Made by a program: the position numbers and the translations under genes. Shown piece by piece: positions 8,250 through 16,959 of a stretch of DNA of 64,000 nt. The notes under the pieces are model-generated. The model was not told the DNA's origin and searched no databases. It saw only the letters and a list, made by a program, of their open reading frames with translations. Source of the DNA: Leisingera sp. ANG-M7 (lineage in GTDB: Bacteria > Pseudomonadota > Alphaproteobacteria > Rhodobacterales > Rhodobacteraceae); contig NZ_JWLI01000001.1 of NCBI RefSeq assembly GCF_000813965.1, forward strand, positions 558,001-622,000. The letters run 5' to 3'. Position 1 is the stretch's first letter. Each line of letters begins with the position of its first letter.

Positions 8250-9395
8250 ATGGATCTGCATCAGACGTATCCCGGCCTGGATGACCTGAAGCGCCGCGCA
8301 CAGCGGCGGCTGCCCAAGTTTGTCTGGGAATATCTGGACAGCGGCACCGGCTTAGAGGCCGCCAAGGCGCAAAACCGTGCCGGTCTGGACCGGATCGGCA
8401 TGCTGCCCTCGGTGCTGCACGGGCCGCTGGAGGCGGATCTGACCGTTGAACTGCTGGGCACCACACACGCCTTCCCCTTCGGGGTCGCTCCTGTCGGCAT
8501 GTCGGGGCTGATCTGGCCGGATGCTGAGGGCATCCTGGCCCGCAGCGCCAGGACGGCTGGCATTCCCTATTGCCTGTCCACCGTTGCCAGCCGGTCGCCT
8601 GAGGATCTGGCGCCGCATCTGGGGGCAAATGCCTGGTTCCAGCTGTATCCGCCCAAGGATGAGGGCATCCGAGCCGACCTGCTGAAGCGGGCGAAGGACG
8701 CCGGGTTCCGCACCCTGGTTCTGACAGTGGATGTGCCAGTGGCGTCGCGCCGGGAACGGCAGACGCGCTCAGGCCTGACACAGCCGCCGCGGCTGACACC
8801 CCGCCTGTTGGCGCAAATCGTCATGCGCCCTGCCTGGGCGCTGGGAATGGCGCGGGCTGGCATGCCGCATATGCGGACACTGGACAAATACACCAGCGGC
8901 GATCAGGCCAACCTGCCGCCAACAGCGCATATCGGATACCTGCTGCGGACCTCTCCGGACTGGGCCTATGTCGACTGGTTGCGGAGCAACTGGGACGGAC
9001 CGTTTATCATAAAGGGTGTACAGCGGGCCGCGGATGCGCAGCGACTGCAGGAGGCGGGCGCGGATGCAATTTGGCTGTCCAACCACGGCGGCCGCCAGTT
9101 CGACGGCTGCCCGCCGGCCATCAGCCTGCTGCCGGAAGTGCGGGATGCGGTGAGCGTGCCGGTGATCTTTGACAGCGGCATCGGGGGCGGGCTGGACATT
9201 CTGCGGGCGCTGGCACTGGGGGCGGACTTCATCATGCTGGGGCGCGCCTTTCACTATGCGCTGGCCGCCCTGGGAGAGGCCGGGCCGGCGCATTTGATCA
9301 GCATCCTCGCCAAGGATCTGGAGGCCAACATGGGCCAGCTGGGCCTGCCCGGCCTGGCCGAAGCGCGCGGTTTGCAAATCCGTCACCTGGGCTGA
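8250..9395 (+). CDS. lldD: FMN-dependent alpha-hydroxy-acid (L-lactate) dehydrogenase
   Basis: This 381-residue FMN flavoenzyme oxidises L-lactate (or a related 2-hydroxy acid) to pyruvate at the inner membrane face. Family signatures are the N-terminal LPKFVWEYLDSG, FGVAPVGMSGL, the catalytic His in LSNHGGRQFDG, and the FMN phosphate-binding FDSGIGGGLDILRALALGA. The start at 8250 gives the normal family length; an upstream in-frame ATG at 8193 lies within the preceding terminator. Its product pyruvate is the substrate of the carboxylase encoded next, a plausible but unproven functional link. Substrate specificity within the family is not certain. Confidence 0.88.
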   Translation: MDLHQTYPGLDDLKRRAQRRLPKFVWEYLDSGTGLEAAKAQNRAGLDRIGMLPSVLHGPLEADLTVELLGTTHAFPFGVAPVGMSGLIWPDAEGILARSARTAGIPYCLSTVASRSPEDLAPHLGANAWFQLYPPKDEGIRADLLKRAKDAGFRTLVLTVDVPVASRRERQTRSGLTQPPRLTPRLLAQIVMRPAWALGMARAGMPHMRTLDKYTSGDQANLPPTAHIGYLLRTSPDWAYVDWLRSNWDGPFIIKGVQRAADAQRLQEAGADAIWLSNHGGRQFDGCPPAISLLPEVRDAVSVPVIFDSGIGGGLDILRALALGADFIMLGRAFHYALAALGEAGPAHLISILAKDLEANMGQLGLPGLAEARGLQIRHLG

Positions 9396-9399
9396 TTGC

Positions 9400-9419
9400 G
9401 CGCCCTGTCGGCGCTTTTT
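9400..9419 (+). terminator. Intrinsic terminator of lldD
   Basis: GCGCC and GGCGC pair around the loop CTGTC and are followed by TTTTT, five bases after the lldD stop codon. Confidence 0.75.
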
Positions 9420-9438
9420 GCGCCAATTCGGATGAATT

Positions 9439-9474
9439 GCGCCAAAATGACGCATCCGCAGCGTCATTTTGCGC
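9439..9474. repeat. Long inverted repeat upstream of pyc
   Basis: The arm 9439-9453 (GCGCCAAAATGACGC) and the arm 9461-9474 (GCGTCATTTTGCGC) are complementary except for one bulged C, around a 7-base loop. It lies in the 322-base lldD-pyc gap, which otherwise shows no convincing gene. The rest of the gap is rich in TGCAGA/TGCAAA words, possibly regulatory. No U-tract follows the second arm. Confidence 0.6.
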
Positions 9475-9717
9475 TGCGCCGCAACAAAAAAAGTTACAAA
9501 AGCATGCTGCACGTGCAGAATTTCTGCAGAATCTGCAAATGTTAGCGCCAAGCAACGCGATAAGTTGCAAAGTCAGGATCCCCCGAAAACGCGGCCAGAA
9601 AGGAAAGGACAAGCCGCTTGAGAGCGCAATCATGCCGGAAATACCCAGAACTACTGTTGTGCGGTTCGATAATATCCGCCTAACACTGCACCAACTTGCA
9701 CGGACCCCGAGGGTGAC

Positions 9718-12700
9718 ATGACCGACTTCAAAAAAATCCTGATTGCCAACCGTGGCGAGATCGCGATCCGCGTGATGCGCGCCGCCAACGAGATGGGCAA
9801 GCGCACCGTCGCCGTCTATGCCGAGGAAGATAAGCTCGGCCTGCACCGGTTCAAGGCGGATGAAGCCTACCGGATCGGCGAAGGCATGGGGCCGGTTGCG
9901 GCCTACCTGTCGATCGACGAGATCATCCGCGTTGCCAAGGAAAGCGGTGCCGATGCGATCCACCCCGGTTACGGCCTCTTGTCGGAAAACCCGGATTTCG
10001 TGGACGCCTGCGCCCGCAACGGCATCACCTTCATCGGCCCCAAGGCCGAAACCATGCGCGCGCTGGGTGACAAGGCCTCTGCCCGCAAGGTGGCGATTGC
10101 GGCCGGCGTGCCGGTCATCCCGGCGACCGAAGTGCTGGGCGACAACATGGACGCGATCCGGGCGGAAGCGGCAGAGATCGGCTATCCGCTGATGCTCAAG
10201 GCCTCCTGGGGCGGCGGCGGCCGCGGCATGCGTCCGATCCACGCCGAGAAGGAGCTGGAAGAGAAGGTGCTGGAAGGCCGCCGCGAGGCGGAAGCTGCAT
10301 TCGGCAACGGCGAGGGCTATCTGGAAAAGATGATCACCCGCGCCCGCCACGTCGAGGTGCAGATCCTGGGCGACAAGCACGGCGAGATCTACCACCTGTA
10401 TGAACGTGACTGCTCTGTTCAGCGCCGCAATCAGAAAGTGGTCGAGCGCGCCCCTGCCCCGTACTTGAGCGAAGAACAGCGCGCCGAGCTGTGCGACCTG
10501 GGCCGCAAGATCTGCCAGCATGTGAACTATGAATGCGCGGGCACCGTCGAATTCCTGATGGATATGAACGACGGCAAGTTCTACTTCATCGAAGTGAACC
10601 CGCGGGTGCAGGTGGAGCATACCGTGACCGAAGAGGTCACCGGCATCGACATCGTGCAGGCGCAGATCCTGATCGCCGAGGGCAAGACCATTGCCGAAGC
10701 CACCGGCAAGGCCAGCCAGGGCGACATCCGCCTGAATGGCCATGCGCTGCAAACCCGCGTGACCACTGAGGATCCGCTGAACAACTTTATCCCGGACTAC
10801 GGCCGCATCACCGCCTACCGCTCCGCCACCGGCATGGGCATCCGCCTGGACGGCGGCACCGCATATGCGGGCGGCGTGATCACCCGCTATTACGACTCGC
10901 TGCTGACCAAGGTGACCGCCTGGGCGCCGACCCCGGAAAAGGCGATTGCCCGCATGGACCGCGCGCTGCGTGAATTCCGGGTGCGCGGTGTCAGCACCAA
11001 CATCGCGTTCGTCGAGAACCTGCTGAAACATCCGACCTTCCTGTCGAATGAATACACCACCAAGTTCATCGACGAGACCCCGGACCTGTTCCAGTTCAAG
11101 AAGCGCCGCGACCGCGGCACCAAGGTACTGACCTATATCGCGGACATCACCGTGAACGGCCACCCGGAGACCGAAGGCCGCGCAGCCCCCGCCGCCGACC
11201 TGAAGGAGCCGCGCGCGCCGAAGGCGGACGTGGGCAACCTGCCCTATGGCACCCGCAACCTGCTGGAGCAGAAAGGTGCACAGGCGGTGGCCGACTGGAT
11301 GAAGGCGCAGCGCCAGCTGCTGCTGACCGACACCACCATGCGTGACGGCCACCAGTCGCTGCTGGCGACCCGGATGCGCTCGCTCGACATGATCAAGGTG
11401 GCGCCGGCCTACGCGCAGCATCTGAACCAGCTGTTCTCGGTTGAATGCTGGGGCGGTGCGACCTTTGATGTGGCCTACCGCTTTTTGCAGGAATGCCCCT
11501 GGCAGCGCCTGCGCGACCTGCGCGAGCGGATGCCGAACCTGATGACCCAGATGCTGCTGCGCGCCTCGAACGGCGTCGGCTACACCAACTATCCGGACAA
11601 TGTGGTGCAGGAGTTCGTGCGCCAGGCGGCAGCCACCGGTGTCGACGTATTCCGCGTCTTCGACTCGCTGAACTGGGTTGAGAACATGCGCGTTGCGATG
11701 GACGCAGTGGTCGAGAGCGGCAAGGTCTGCGAAGGCACCATCTGCTATACCGGCGATATCCTGGACCCGAACCGCGCCAAATACGACCTCAAGTACTATG
11801 TCGGCATGGCGAAGGAGATGGAGGCCGCTGGTGCCCACATCCTGGGCCTGAAGGACATGGCCGGCCTGCTGAAACCCGCCGCAGCCCGCCAGCTGGTCAA
11901 GGCGCTGAAAGAAGAGGTCGGCCTGCCGGTTCACTTCCACACCCATGATACCTCCGGTGTGGCCGGCGCCACCATCCTGGCGGCGGCAGATGCCGGCGTC
12001 GATGCGGTGGATGCAGCCATGGACGCCTTCTCCGGCGGCACCTCGCAGCCTTGCCTGGGCTCCGTCGTCGAGGCGCTGCGCAACACCGACCGCGACACTG
12101 GCATCGACATTGCCAAGGTGCGCGAGATCTCCGGCTACTGGGAACAGGTGCGCGGCCAGTACGCGGCCTTCGAAAGCGGCCTGCAGGCCCCGGCTTCCGA
12201 GGTTTACCTGCACGAAATGCCGGGCGGCCAGTTCACCAACCTGAAGGCGCAGGCGCGCTCCCTGGGTCTGGAAGAGAAGTGGGCCGACGTGGCGCAGACC
12301 TATGCCGACGTGAACCAGATGTTCGGCGACATCGTCAAGGTGACTCCGTCGTCCAAGGTGGTTGGCGACATGGCGCTGATGATGGTCTCCCAAGGCCTGA
12401 CCCGCGATCAGGTTGAGGATCCGAAAACCGACGTGGCCTTCCCCGACTCGGTTGTCGACATGATGCGCGGCAACCTGGGCCAGCCTCCGGGAGGTTTCCC
12501 CGAAAGCATCGTCTCCAAAGTGTTGAAAGGCGAAGCGCCGAACACCGAGCGCCCCGGCGCGCATCTGGAACCGGTGGATCTGGAAGCAGTCCGTGCGGAC
12601 CTGTCCAAGCAGCTGGAAGGCTTCAAGGTCGATGACGAGGACCTGAATGGCTACCTGATGTATCCCAAGGTGTTCCTGGATTACATGGGCCGCCACCGCC

Positions 12701-13161
12701 AGTACGGTCCGGTGCGTACCCTTCCGACCCGGACCTTCTTCTATGGCATGGAGCCGGGTGAGGAGATCACTGCCGAAATCGATCCGGGCAAGACCCTGGA
12801 AATCCGCCTGCAGGCGATTTCCGAGACCGACGAAAAGGGCGAAGTGAAAGTCTTCTTCGAGCTGAACGGCCAGCCGCGGGTAATCCGGGTGCCGAACCGT
12901 CTGGTCAAAGCTTCGACCCAAGCAAACCCCAAGGCGGAAGCGGGCAACCCCAACCACGTTGGCGCGCCGATGCCGGGGGTTGTGGCGTCAGTCGCGGTGC
13001 AGGTGGGCCAGCAGGTGCATGAGGGCGACATGCTGCTGACCATCGAAGCGATGAAGATGGAAACCGGCATTCACGCCGAACGCGACGCGGTGGTGAAGGC
13101 GGTGAATGTTCAGGCCGGCGGCCAGATTGACGCCAAGGATCTGCTGGTCGAGCTGGAATAA
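9718..13161 (+). CDS. pyc: Pyruvate carboxylase (single-chain, biotin-dependent)
   Basis: This 1147-residue anaplerotic enzyme carboxylates pyruvate to oxaloacetate. The biotin carboxylase domain (about 1-450) starts with KILIANRGEIAIRVMRAA and has the ATP-grasp loop GGGGRGM and the EVNPRVQVEHTVTE signature. The carboxyltransferase domain (about 530-820) starts with LLLTDTTMRDGHQS and has the metal-site HFHTHDTSG. The C-terminal biotinyl domain carries EAMKMET, with the biotinylated Lys near residue 1108. Length and order match the alpha4 single-chain form. It depends on biotin, whose synthesis operon lies at 34.9-40.4 kb. A strong terminator follows. Confidence 0.97.
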   Translation: MTDFKKILIANRGEIAIRVMRAANEMGKRTVAVYAEEDKLGLHRFKADEAYRIGEGMGPVAAYLSIDEIIRVAKESGADAIHPGYGLLSENPDFVDACARNGITFIGPKAETMRALGDKASARKVAIAAGVPVIPATEVLGDNMDAIRAEAAEIGYPLMLKASWGGGGRGMRPIHAEKELEEKVLEGRREAEAAFGNGEGYLEKMITRARHVEVQILGDKHGEIYHLYERDCSVQRRNQKVVERAPAPYLSEEQRAELCDLGRKICQHVNYECAGTVEFLMDMNDGKFYFIEVNPRVQVEHTVTEEVTGIDIVQAQILIAEGKTIAEATGKASQGDIRLNGHALQTRVTTEDPLNNFIPDYGRITAYRSATGMGIRLDGGTAYAGGVITRYYDSLLTKVTAWAPTPEKAIARMDRALREFRVRGVSTNIAFVENLLKHPTFLSNEYTTKFIDETPDLFQFKKRRDRGTKVLTYIADITVNGHPETEGRAAPAADLKEPRAPKADVGNLPYGTRNLLEQKGAQAVADWMKAQRQLLLTDTTMRDGHQSLLATRMRSLDMIKVAPAYAQHLNQLFSVECWGGATFDVAYRFLQECPWQRLRDLRERMPNLMTQMLLRASNGVGYTNYPDNVVQEFVRQAAATGVDVFRVFDSLNWVENMRVAMDAVVESGKVCEGTICYTGDILDPNRAKYDLKYYVGMAKEMEAAGAHILGLKDMAGLLKPAAARQLVKALKEEVGLPVHFHTHDTSGVAGATILAAADAGVDAVDAAMDAFSGGTSQPCLGSVVEALRNTDRDTGIDIAKVREISGYWEQVRGQYAAFESGLQAPASEVYLHEMPGGQFTNLKAQARSLGLEEKWADVAQTYADVNQMFGDIVKVTPSSKVVGDMALMMVSQGLTRDQVEDPKTDVAFPDSVVDMMRGNLGQPPGGFPESIVSKVLKGEAPNTERPGAHLEPVDLEAVRADLSKQLEGFKVDDEDLNGYLMYPKVFLDYMGRHRQYGPVRTLPTRTFFYGMEPGEEITAEIDPGKTLEIRLQAISETDEKGEVKVFFELNGQPRVIRVPNRLVKASTQANPKAEAGNPNHVGAPMPGVVASVAVQVGQQVHEGDMLLTIEAMKMETGIHAERDAVVKAVNVQAGGQIDAKDLLVELE

Positions 13162-13185
13162 GCCAGCCGGAAAGCGCTAGAGTTG

Positions 13186-13221
13186 AAGCTGCGGCCAGCC
13201 CTTGGCCGCAGCTTTTCTTTT
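13186..13221 (+). terminator. Strong intrinsic terminator of pyc
   Basis: A perfect 12-base-pair stem AAGCTGCGGCCA/TGGCCGCAGCTT (13186-13197 with 13203-13214) is followed by TTCTTTT, 24 bases after the pyc stop. Confidence 0.88.
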
Positions 13222-13233
13222 GTGGAGTTTCAA

Positions 13234-13725
13234 ATGATCAGGCCTCTGATTATCGCCGCTTTCGTTGCACTTTCCCCTGCCGCCGCATTCGCCGGGGACC
13301 CCGTCATCCAGTTCGAGACTGAGAACGCGGAAATGAACACCGCCATCGGCTCGGCGCTAAGCTCGATGGATGCCTTTCTCAGCCATGTTCTGGACAGCCA
13401 GGGCAATGCGGCTGACGGGGCATTGGTCAAAGTGGCGCTGGAGACCAGCTATGGCCACGAGAACATCTGGGTGGACCAATTCACTGTTGCCAGCGGCGGT
13501 GGAATGACCGGCAAGCTGGCCAATGAACCGAATGACCTGCCGGGCAAGCATTTCGGCGACACCGTGAAATTTGACCGGGCAAGCCTGCGCGACTGGAGCG
13601 TGTTCCTTGACGGAAAATTGTACGGCAACTTCACCACTCGGGTGATGATACCGCATCTGGACGCAGACAGCCGGGCACAGCTTGAACAGGTTCTGTCAGC
13701 AACACCTGTGCCTCAGGATTGGTAA
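13234..13725 (+). CDS. Periplasmic DUF2314-family protein
   Basis: This 163-residue protein starts with a signal peptide (MIRPLIIAAFVALSPAAAFA, cleavage expected after AFA). The mature part is a DUF2314 (YegJ-like) domain with the typical ENAEMN opening, HENIWVDQF, GKLANEPNDLPG and the C-terminal GNFTTRVMIPHL. The family's function is unknown. The ATG at 13234 is preceded by GGAG, and the longer reading upstream runs through the pyc terminator and was rejected. It is probably monocistronic. Confidence 0.82.
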   Translation: MIRPLIIAAFVALSPAAAFAGDPVIQFETENAEMNTAIGSALSSMDAFLSHVLDSQGNAADGALVKVALETSYGHENIWVDQFTVASGGGMTGKLANEPNDLPGKHFGDTVKFDRASLRDWSVFLDGKLYGNFTTRVMIPHLDADSRAQLEQVLSATPVPQDW

Positions 13726-13803
13726 ACAAGCCTCTGGCAGAGAAAGCCCACCTTACGGGTTTTTCAATCACCGGATCGGCATAACGAAACGAGCATATCA
13801 GGA

Positions 13804-13989
13804 TCAGGCGTTCAACACAGCGGTTGCCGGAAGCGTTGTGGTTTCAACTGGAACCGGCTTGAGCTGCTCAGTCGAGCCCGCCCAGCTGTCCGCTTGCGGT
13901 GCGCTGCGGTGCTTACCGCTGTGCACCAGCAGACCCAGGGCAATCGCAGCACCCAAGCTGGCGATCCGCAGGTAATCATTGCAAGGCAT
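13804..13989 (-). CDS. Small hypothetical protein with one membrane helix
   Basis: A 61-residue open frame with one probable membrane helix (about residues 8-22, IASLGAAIALGLLVH) and a Pro/Thr-rich tail. AGGGGAG sits 7 bases before the ATG, the main support for it being real. It lies alone between the DUF2314 gene and the first tRNA-Gly. No family was recognised; it could be spurious. Confidence 0.4.
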   Translation of the reverse strand: MPCNDYLRIASLGAAIALGLLVHSGKHRSAPQADSWAGSTEQLKPVPVETTTLPATAVLNA

Positions 13990-14129
13990 GGGCTCAATCT
14001 CCCCTGAAGTTCCTCTTGTTTGACAGTCAAACGCACATCTTCTGCCTTTCCGTCGCGGCCCCGGCAGTTTTTTTCATCCCCCGCCGATTTTCCTCTTGCA
14101 GCCTAGCCTTCAAGATCCTATTTCACCGC

Positions 14130-14229
14130 TCACCGGATGGCAGCGCGGGCGTAGCTCAGGGGTAGAGCATTACCTTGCCAAGGTAAGGGTCGTGAGTTCG
14201 AATCTCATCGCCCGCTCCATCGGGAAACG
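14130..14229. repeat. 100-base direct repeat, copy A (tRNA-Gly unit)
   Basis: Bases 14130-14229 are identical to 16960-17059. The repeat covers the tRNA-Gly gene plus 15 bases upstream (TCACCGGATGG...) and 10 downstream (T CGGGAAACG). A third unit at about 16741-16831 shares the tRNA and most of the leader but has GAATGG in place of GGATGG. The repeats bracket the restriction-modification genes. Confidence 0.9.
14145..14219 (+). tRNA. tRNA-Gly (anticodon GCC), copy 1
   Basis: A cloverleaf is visible: acceptor GCGGGCG/CGCCCGC, D-arm GCTC...GAGC, anticodon stem TTACC/GGTAA with loop TTGCCAA, TTCGAAT T-loop, and encoded CCA. An upstream TTGCAG and a downstream terminator suggest an independent transcription unit. 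This copy is separated from the other two by the methyltransferase/endonuclease/Vsr genes. Confidence 0.97.
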
Positions 14230-14232
14230 GAC

Positions 14233-14262
14233 AGGCCGCCCTTCGGGCGGCCTTTCGCTTTT
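14233..14262 (+). terminator. Terminator of tRNA-Gly copy 1
   Basis: AGGCCGCCC/GGGCGGCCT (14233-14241 with 14245-14253) around TTC, followed by TTCGCTTTTC. Similar hairpins follow the other two tRNA copies. Confidence 0.85.
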
Positions 14263-14362
14263 CAGCATTTCCGCATAGTCTGGCCGGGCGCAGAAAACCT
14301 TGTGCGGAATCGCTTTACCGCCTAGGAACAGAGCAAGAACATAAACAGACGGGCAGAGCAGA

Positions 14363-15322
14363 ATGCTGACATCGGTAGAACTATGCGCAGGTGCGGGCGG
14401 CCAGGCCCTCGGTCTCGAGGCGGCGGGCTTTGACCACACGGCGCTGGTTGAGATCGACAAGCACTGCTGCGCCACCCTGCGCCACAACCGCCCGGCGTGG
14501 AACGTGCTGGAAGAGGACGTGCGCAAGTTCAAGGACGTCGCGGGCGACTACAAAGGCATCGACCTGTTGGCCGGCGGCCTGCCCTGCCCGCCGTTTTCGG
14601 TCGCGGGCAAGCAGCTGGGCGAGAAGGATGAGCGCAACCTGTTTGATGATGCGATCGAGATCGTCGATGCCACCCGCCCGCGCGCTGTGATGATCGAGAA
14701 CGTGCGCGGCTTTCTGGATGCGGTGTTCCATGACTACCGTGAGAAACTAAAGAAACAGCTTTCGAAACTGGGCTATGAAACCGACTGGCGGCTGCTGAAT
14801 GCCTCCGATTTTGGCGTCCCGCAGCTGCGGCCGCGGGTGGCGATTGTTGCGCTGCGCAAGGAGTTTGCCGGCCAGTTCAACTGGCCCGAGCCGCTGCCGC
14901 ACAACCCACCGACTGTTGGTGCAACCCTGATCGACCTGATGAAGGAACGCGGCTGGCGCGGGGCAGATGACTGGGCTGCCAAAGCAGATGAAATTGCGCC
15001 GACCATCGTCGGCGGCTCAAAGAAACACGGGGGTCCCGATCTGGGCCCGACCCGCGCGCGGCGCGCCTGGGCGGCTTTGGGCGTTGAGGGCCGCACGATT
15101 GCGAACGAGGCGCCGGATCCGTTTCACAACGACATGCCGCGCCTGACGGTGCGGATGGTCGCGCGTATCCAGGGCTTCCCCGATGCCTGGCACTTCACCG
15201 GTGCCAAGACCAATGCCTACCGGCAGGTCGGCAACGCCTTCCCGCCACCGGTGGCAGAGGCGGTGGCGCGAGAGCTGAAGGCAGCAATTGCCAAACCAAA
15301 GCTGCATGCAGTGCGGGCCTAA
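14363..15322 (+). CDS. DNA (cytosine-5-)-methyltransferase of a NaeI-like restriction-modification system
   Basis: This 319-residue 5mC methyltransferase has the canonical motif order: AdoMet motif I ELCAGAGGQALGLEAAGF, motif IV with the catalytic Cys in PCPPFSV (C75), ENV motif VI (near 112), QLRPRVAIVA motif VIII, a short target-recognition region around 190-240, and motifs IX-X ending RQVGNAFPPPVAEAV. It is the first gene of the island between tRNA-Gly copies 1 and 2, and a restriction gene and a Vsr gene follow. By analogy with NaeI its target would be GCCGGC, but the target-recognition region alone does not prove this. Upstream ribosome site is weak. Confidence 0.93.
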   Translation: MLTSVELCAGAGGQALGLEAAGFDHTALVEIDKHCCATLRHNRPAWNVLEEDVRKFKDVAGDYKGIDLLAGGLPCPPFSVAGKQLGEKDERNLFDDAIEIVDATRPRAVMIENVRGFLDAVFHDYREKLKKQLSKLGYETDWRLLNASDFGVPQLRPRVAIVALRKEFAGQFNWPEPLPHNPPTVGATLIDLMKERGWRGADDWAAKADEIAPTIVGGSKKHGGPDLGPTRARRAWAALGVEGRTIANEAPDPFHNDMPRLTVRMVARIQGFPDAWHFTGAKTNAYRQVGNAFPPPVAEAVARELKAAIAKPKLHAVRA

Positions 15323-15364
15323 CCCCGCGCCCGCTGCGTTGCCGGCCACCGGGCGGCTTTTGCT

Positions 15365-16267
15365 ATGAAACAGAAAATTCCTGACAGCCTGGTTGATTTC
15401 GACCACCAGGATTTCAACGTCCTGCTCCAACTTGAGATGGAGATCACCCAGCGCGCCGGCGGGTTGCTGGCGCTGGAACATGACGTGGCCTTCATGCTGC
15501 GTGACTGCATCGACGATGTGATCATGACACCCAAAACCGGGCGGCGGTCTTACGAAGAACTGGAGAAGACCGAAAAAACCTATATCGGCACCCGGGTGGA
15601 GATTGAGCTGCGGGCCTTGCTGGGCCTGCGGAAGGGACGGCTGGACACCGTGATTTTGGGCCATGACGTGGACATCAAGCACACCATGGGCAGCAACTGG
15701 ATGATTCCGACCGAAGCTGTGGGCAGCGCCTGCCTGCTGGTGGCCGCGGACGAAGCGCGGGCGCGCTGTTACCTGGGGCTGATCGTGGCCCGGCCCGAAT
15801 ACCTGACTACAGGCCAGAACAAGGATGCCAAGCGCAGCATTTCCGCTGAAGGGTTCAAACACATCCAGTGGCTGCTGAAGGACCACCCCTACCCGGCCAA
15901 CTTCTGGCGCACTGCGGATGCGGATGCCGTCCAGGTTATATTTGACTGCGACACGGGCAACGCCCGCATGGCCACACTGTTCCGGCTGATGCAGCGCCGC
16001 CCGATTCCCCGCGCCGCGGTGGAGGCGGTGGCGCAGCAGAAGGATTTCATGCGCCGCATCCGTGCTGACGGCGGCCATGGCACCCGCGACATTCTGGGGC
16101 GTGAGCAGATCGTGGTGCTGGAGGGACGCAAGGATGCCCAGCTGATCAAGGCACTGGAGCTGCCGCCCTGTGCGGCCAGCGAATTTATTTCCTGCCGGAT
16201 TGAAACGGAGTACCATGCCCGCATGGCCAGACAATCAGGGCATCCAATCGCGTGGCCGACAAGCTGA
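15365..16267 (+). CDS. NaeI-like type II restriction endonuclease
   Basis: This 300-residue protein is assigned to the NaeI family (type IIE, recognition GCCGGC, about 317 residues in NaeI) on catalytic-site spacing. NaeI uses E70, D86, D95 and K97. Here E79 (GTRVEI), D94, D103 and K105 (in GHDVDIK) give nearly the same spacing: D to D is 9 and D to K is 2. A winged-helix/topoisomerase-like C-terminal part is expected from the family and fits the length. It follows the methyltransferase by 42 bases and overlaps vsr by 16 bases. The specificity is inferred. An alternative is another endonuclease sharing this D-x8-D-x-K core. Confidence 0.75.
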   Translation: MKQKIPDSLVDFDHQDFNVLLQLEMEITQRAGGLLALEHDVAFMLRDCIDDVIMTPKTGRRSYEELEKTEKTYIGTRVEIELRALLGLRKGRLDTVILGHDVDIKHTMGSNWMIPTEAVGSACLLVAADEARARCYLGLIVARPEYLTTGQNKDAKRSISAEGFKHIQWLLKDHPYPANFWRTADADAVQVIFDCDTGNARMATLFRLMQRRPIPRAAVEAVAQQKDFMRRIRADGGHGTRDILGREQIVVLEGRKDAQLIKALELPPCAASEFISCRIETEYHARMARQSGHPIAWPTS

Positions 16268-16665
16268 CACCAGAGCGGCGCAGCGCCAATATGGCGAAAA
16301 TCCGCGCCAAGAACACCAAGCCGGAAATGCTGGTGCGGCGGATGGTGCATGGCCTGGGCTTCCGCTACCGGCTGCACCGCAAGGACCTGCCGGGCAAGCC
16401 GGACCTGGTGTTCGGCCCGCGCCGCAAGGTGATCTTCGTGCATGGCTGTTTCTGGCATCTGCATGACTGCCGCGACGGGCGCATTCCTGCCTCGCGCCGC
16501 GACTACTGGGAACTGAAGCTGCTGCGCAATGCCGAACGCGACGCGGAACAACTGGCAGCCCTGCAGGCGGCGGGGTGGAAGGTGCTGACCATCTGGGAAT
16601 GCGAGACCAAGGATCTTGCCGCCTTGGAAGACCGCCTCGCAGACTTCCTTGAAACGGCAGAATAA
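16252..16665 (+). CDS. vsr: Very short patch repair endonuclease Vsr
   Basis: This 137-residue Vsr nuclease nicks beside T:G mismatches created by deamination of 5-methylcytosine at the partner methyltransferase's sites. Signatures are RRSANMAKIRAKNTKPE at the N terminus, the catalytic Asp in PGKPDLVF (D51), VIFVHGCFWHLHDC with the zinc and active-site His/Cys residues, the R-DYW-KL-RN-RD pattern, and GWKVLTIWECE. It starts with GTG inside the end of the endonuclease gene, pointing to translational coupling in one methyltransferase-endonuclease-vsr operon. Confidence 0.93.
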   Translation: MADKLTPERRSANMAKIRAKNTKPEMLVRRMVHGLGFRYRLHRKDLPGKPDLVFGPRRKVIFVHGCFWHLHDCRDGRIPASRRDYWELKLLRNAERDAEQLAALQAAGWKVLTIWECETKDLAALEDRLADFLETAE

Positions 16666-16755
16666 TGCTTATCCACAGTTACTTGCGAGGTTCCGAAAAT
16701 TTCCTCTTGCGGCCCGTTTGGGAAAACCCTAAACACCGCCTCACCGAATGGCAGC

Positions 16756-16830
16756 GCGGGCGTAGCTCAGGGGTAGAGCATTACCTTGCCAAGGTAAGGG
16801 TCGTGAGTTCGAATCTCATCGCCCGCTCCA
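16756..16830 (+). tRNA. tRNA-Gly (anticodon GCC), copy 2
   Basis: Identical over all 75 bases to copies 1 and 3. Upstream CTTGCGG and TAAACA resemble a promoter; the leader CACCGAATGG differs by one base from the other copies. Confidence 0.97.
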
Positions 16831-16844
16831 TTCGAAAGCGGAAC

Positions 16845-16875
16845 AGGCCGTCCTTCGGGGCGGCCTTTCGCTTTT
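16845..16875 (+). terminator. Terminator of tRNA-Gly copy 2
   Basis: AGGCCGTCC and GGGGCGGCCT pair around TTC, followed by TTCGCTTTTCC. Confidence 0.8.
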
Positions 16876-16959
16876 CCGCACCGCAGCACCGGCGGCATTT
16901 TCTTCACTGAACTGTCATTTTCTACTTGCGGCCCGCGCAGGGATTTCCTATTCACCGCG

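Noticed and set aside
9437-9721. 94-codon open frame between lldD and pyc
   Set aside because: It has no ribosome site, runs across an inverted repeat, overlaps the pyc start and lacks any recognisable domain.
9298-12957. 1219-codon minus-strand open frame opposite pyc
   Set aside because: It is a GC-rich antisense shadow of pyruvate carboxylase, whose domains and motifs are intact on the plus strand. It has no recognisable domain of its own.
14096-14278. Open frames spanning the tRNA-Gly copies
   Set aside because: They translate tRNA sequence and are repeated simply because the tRNA is repeated.
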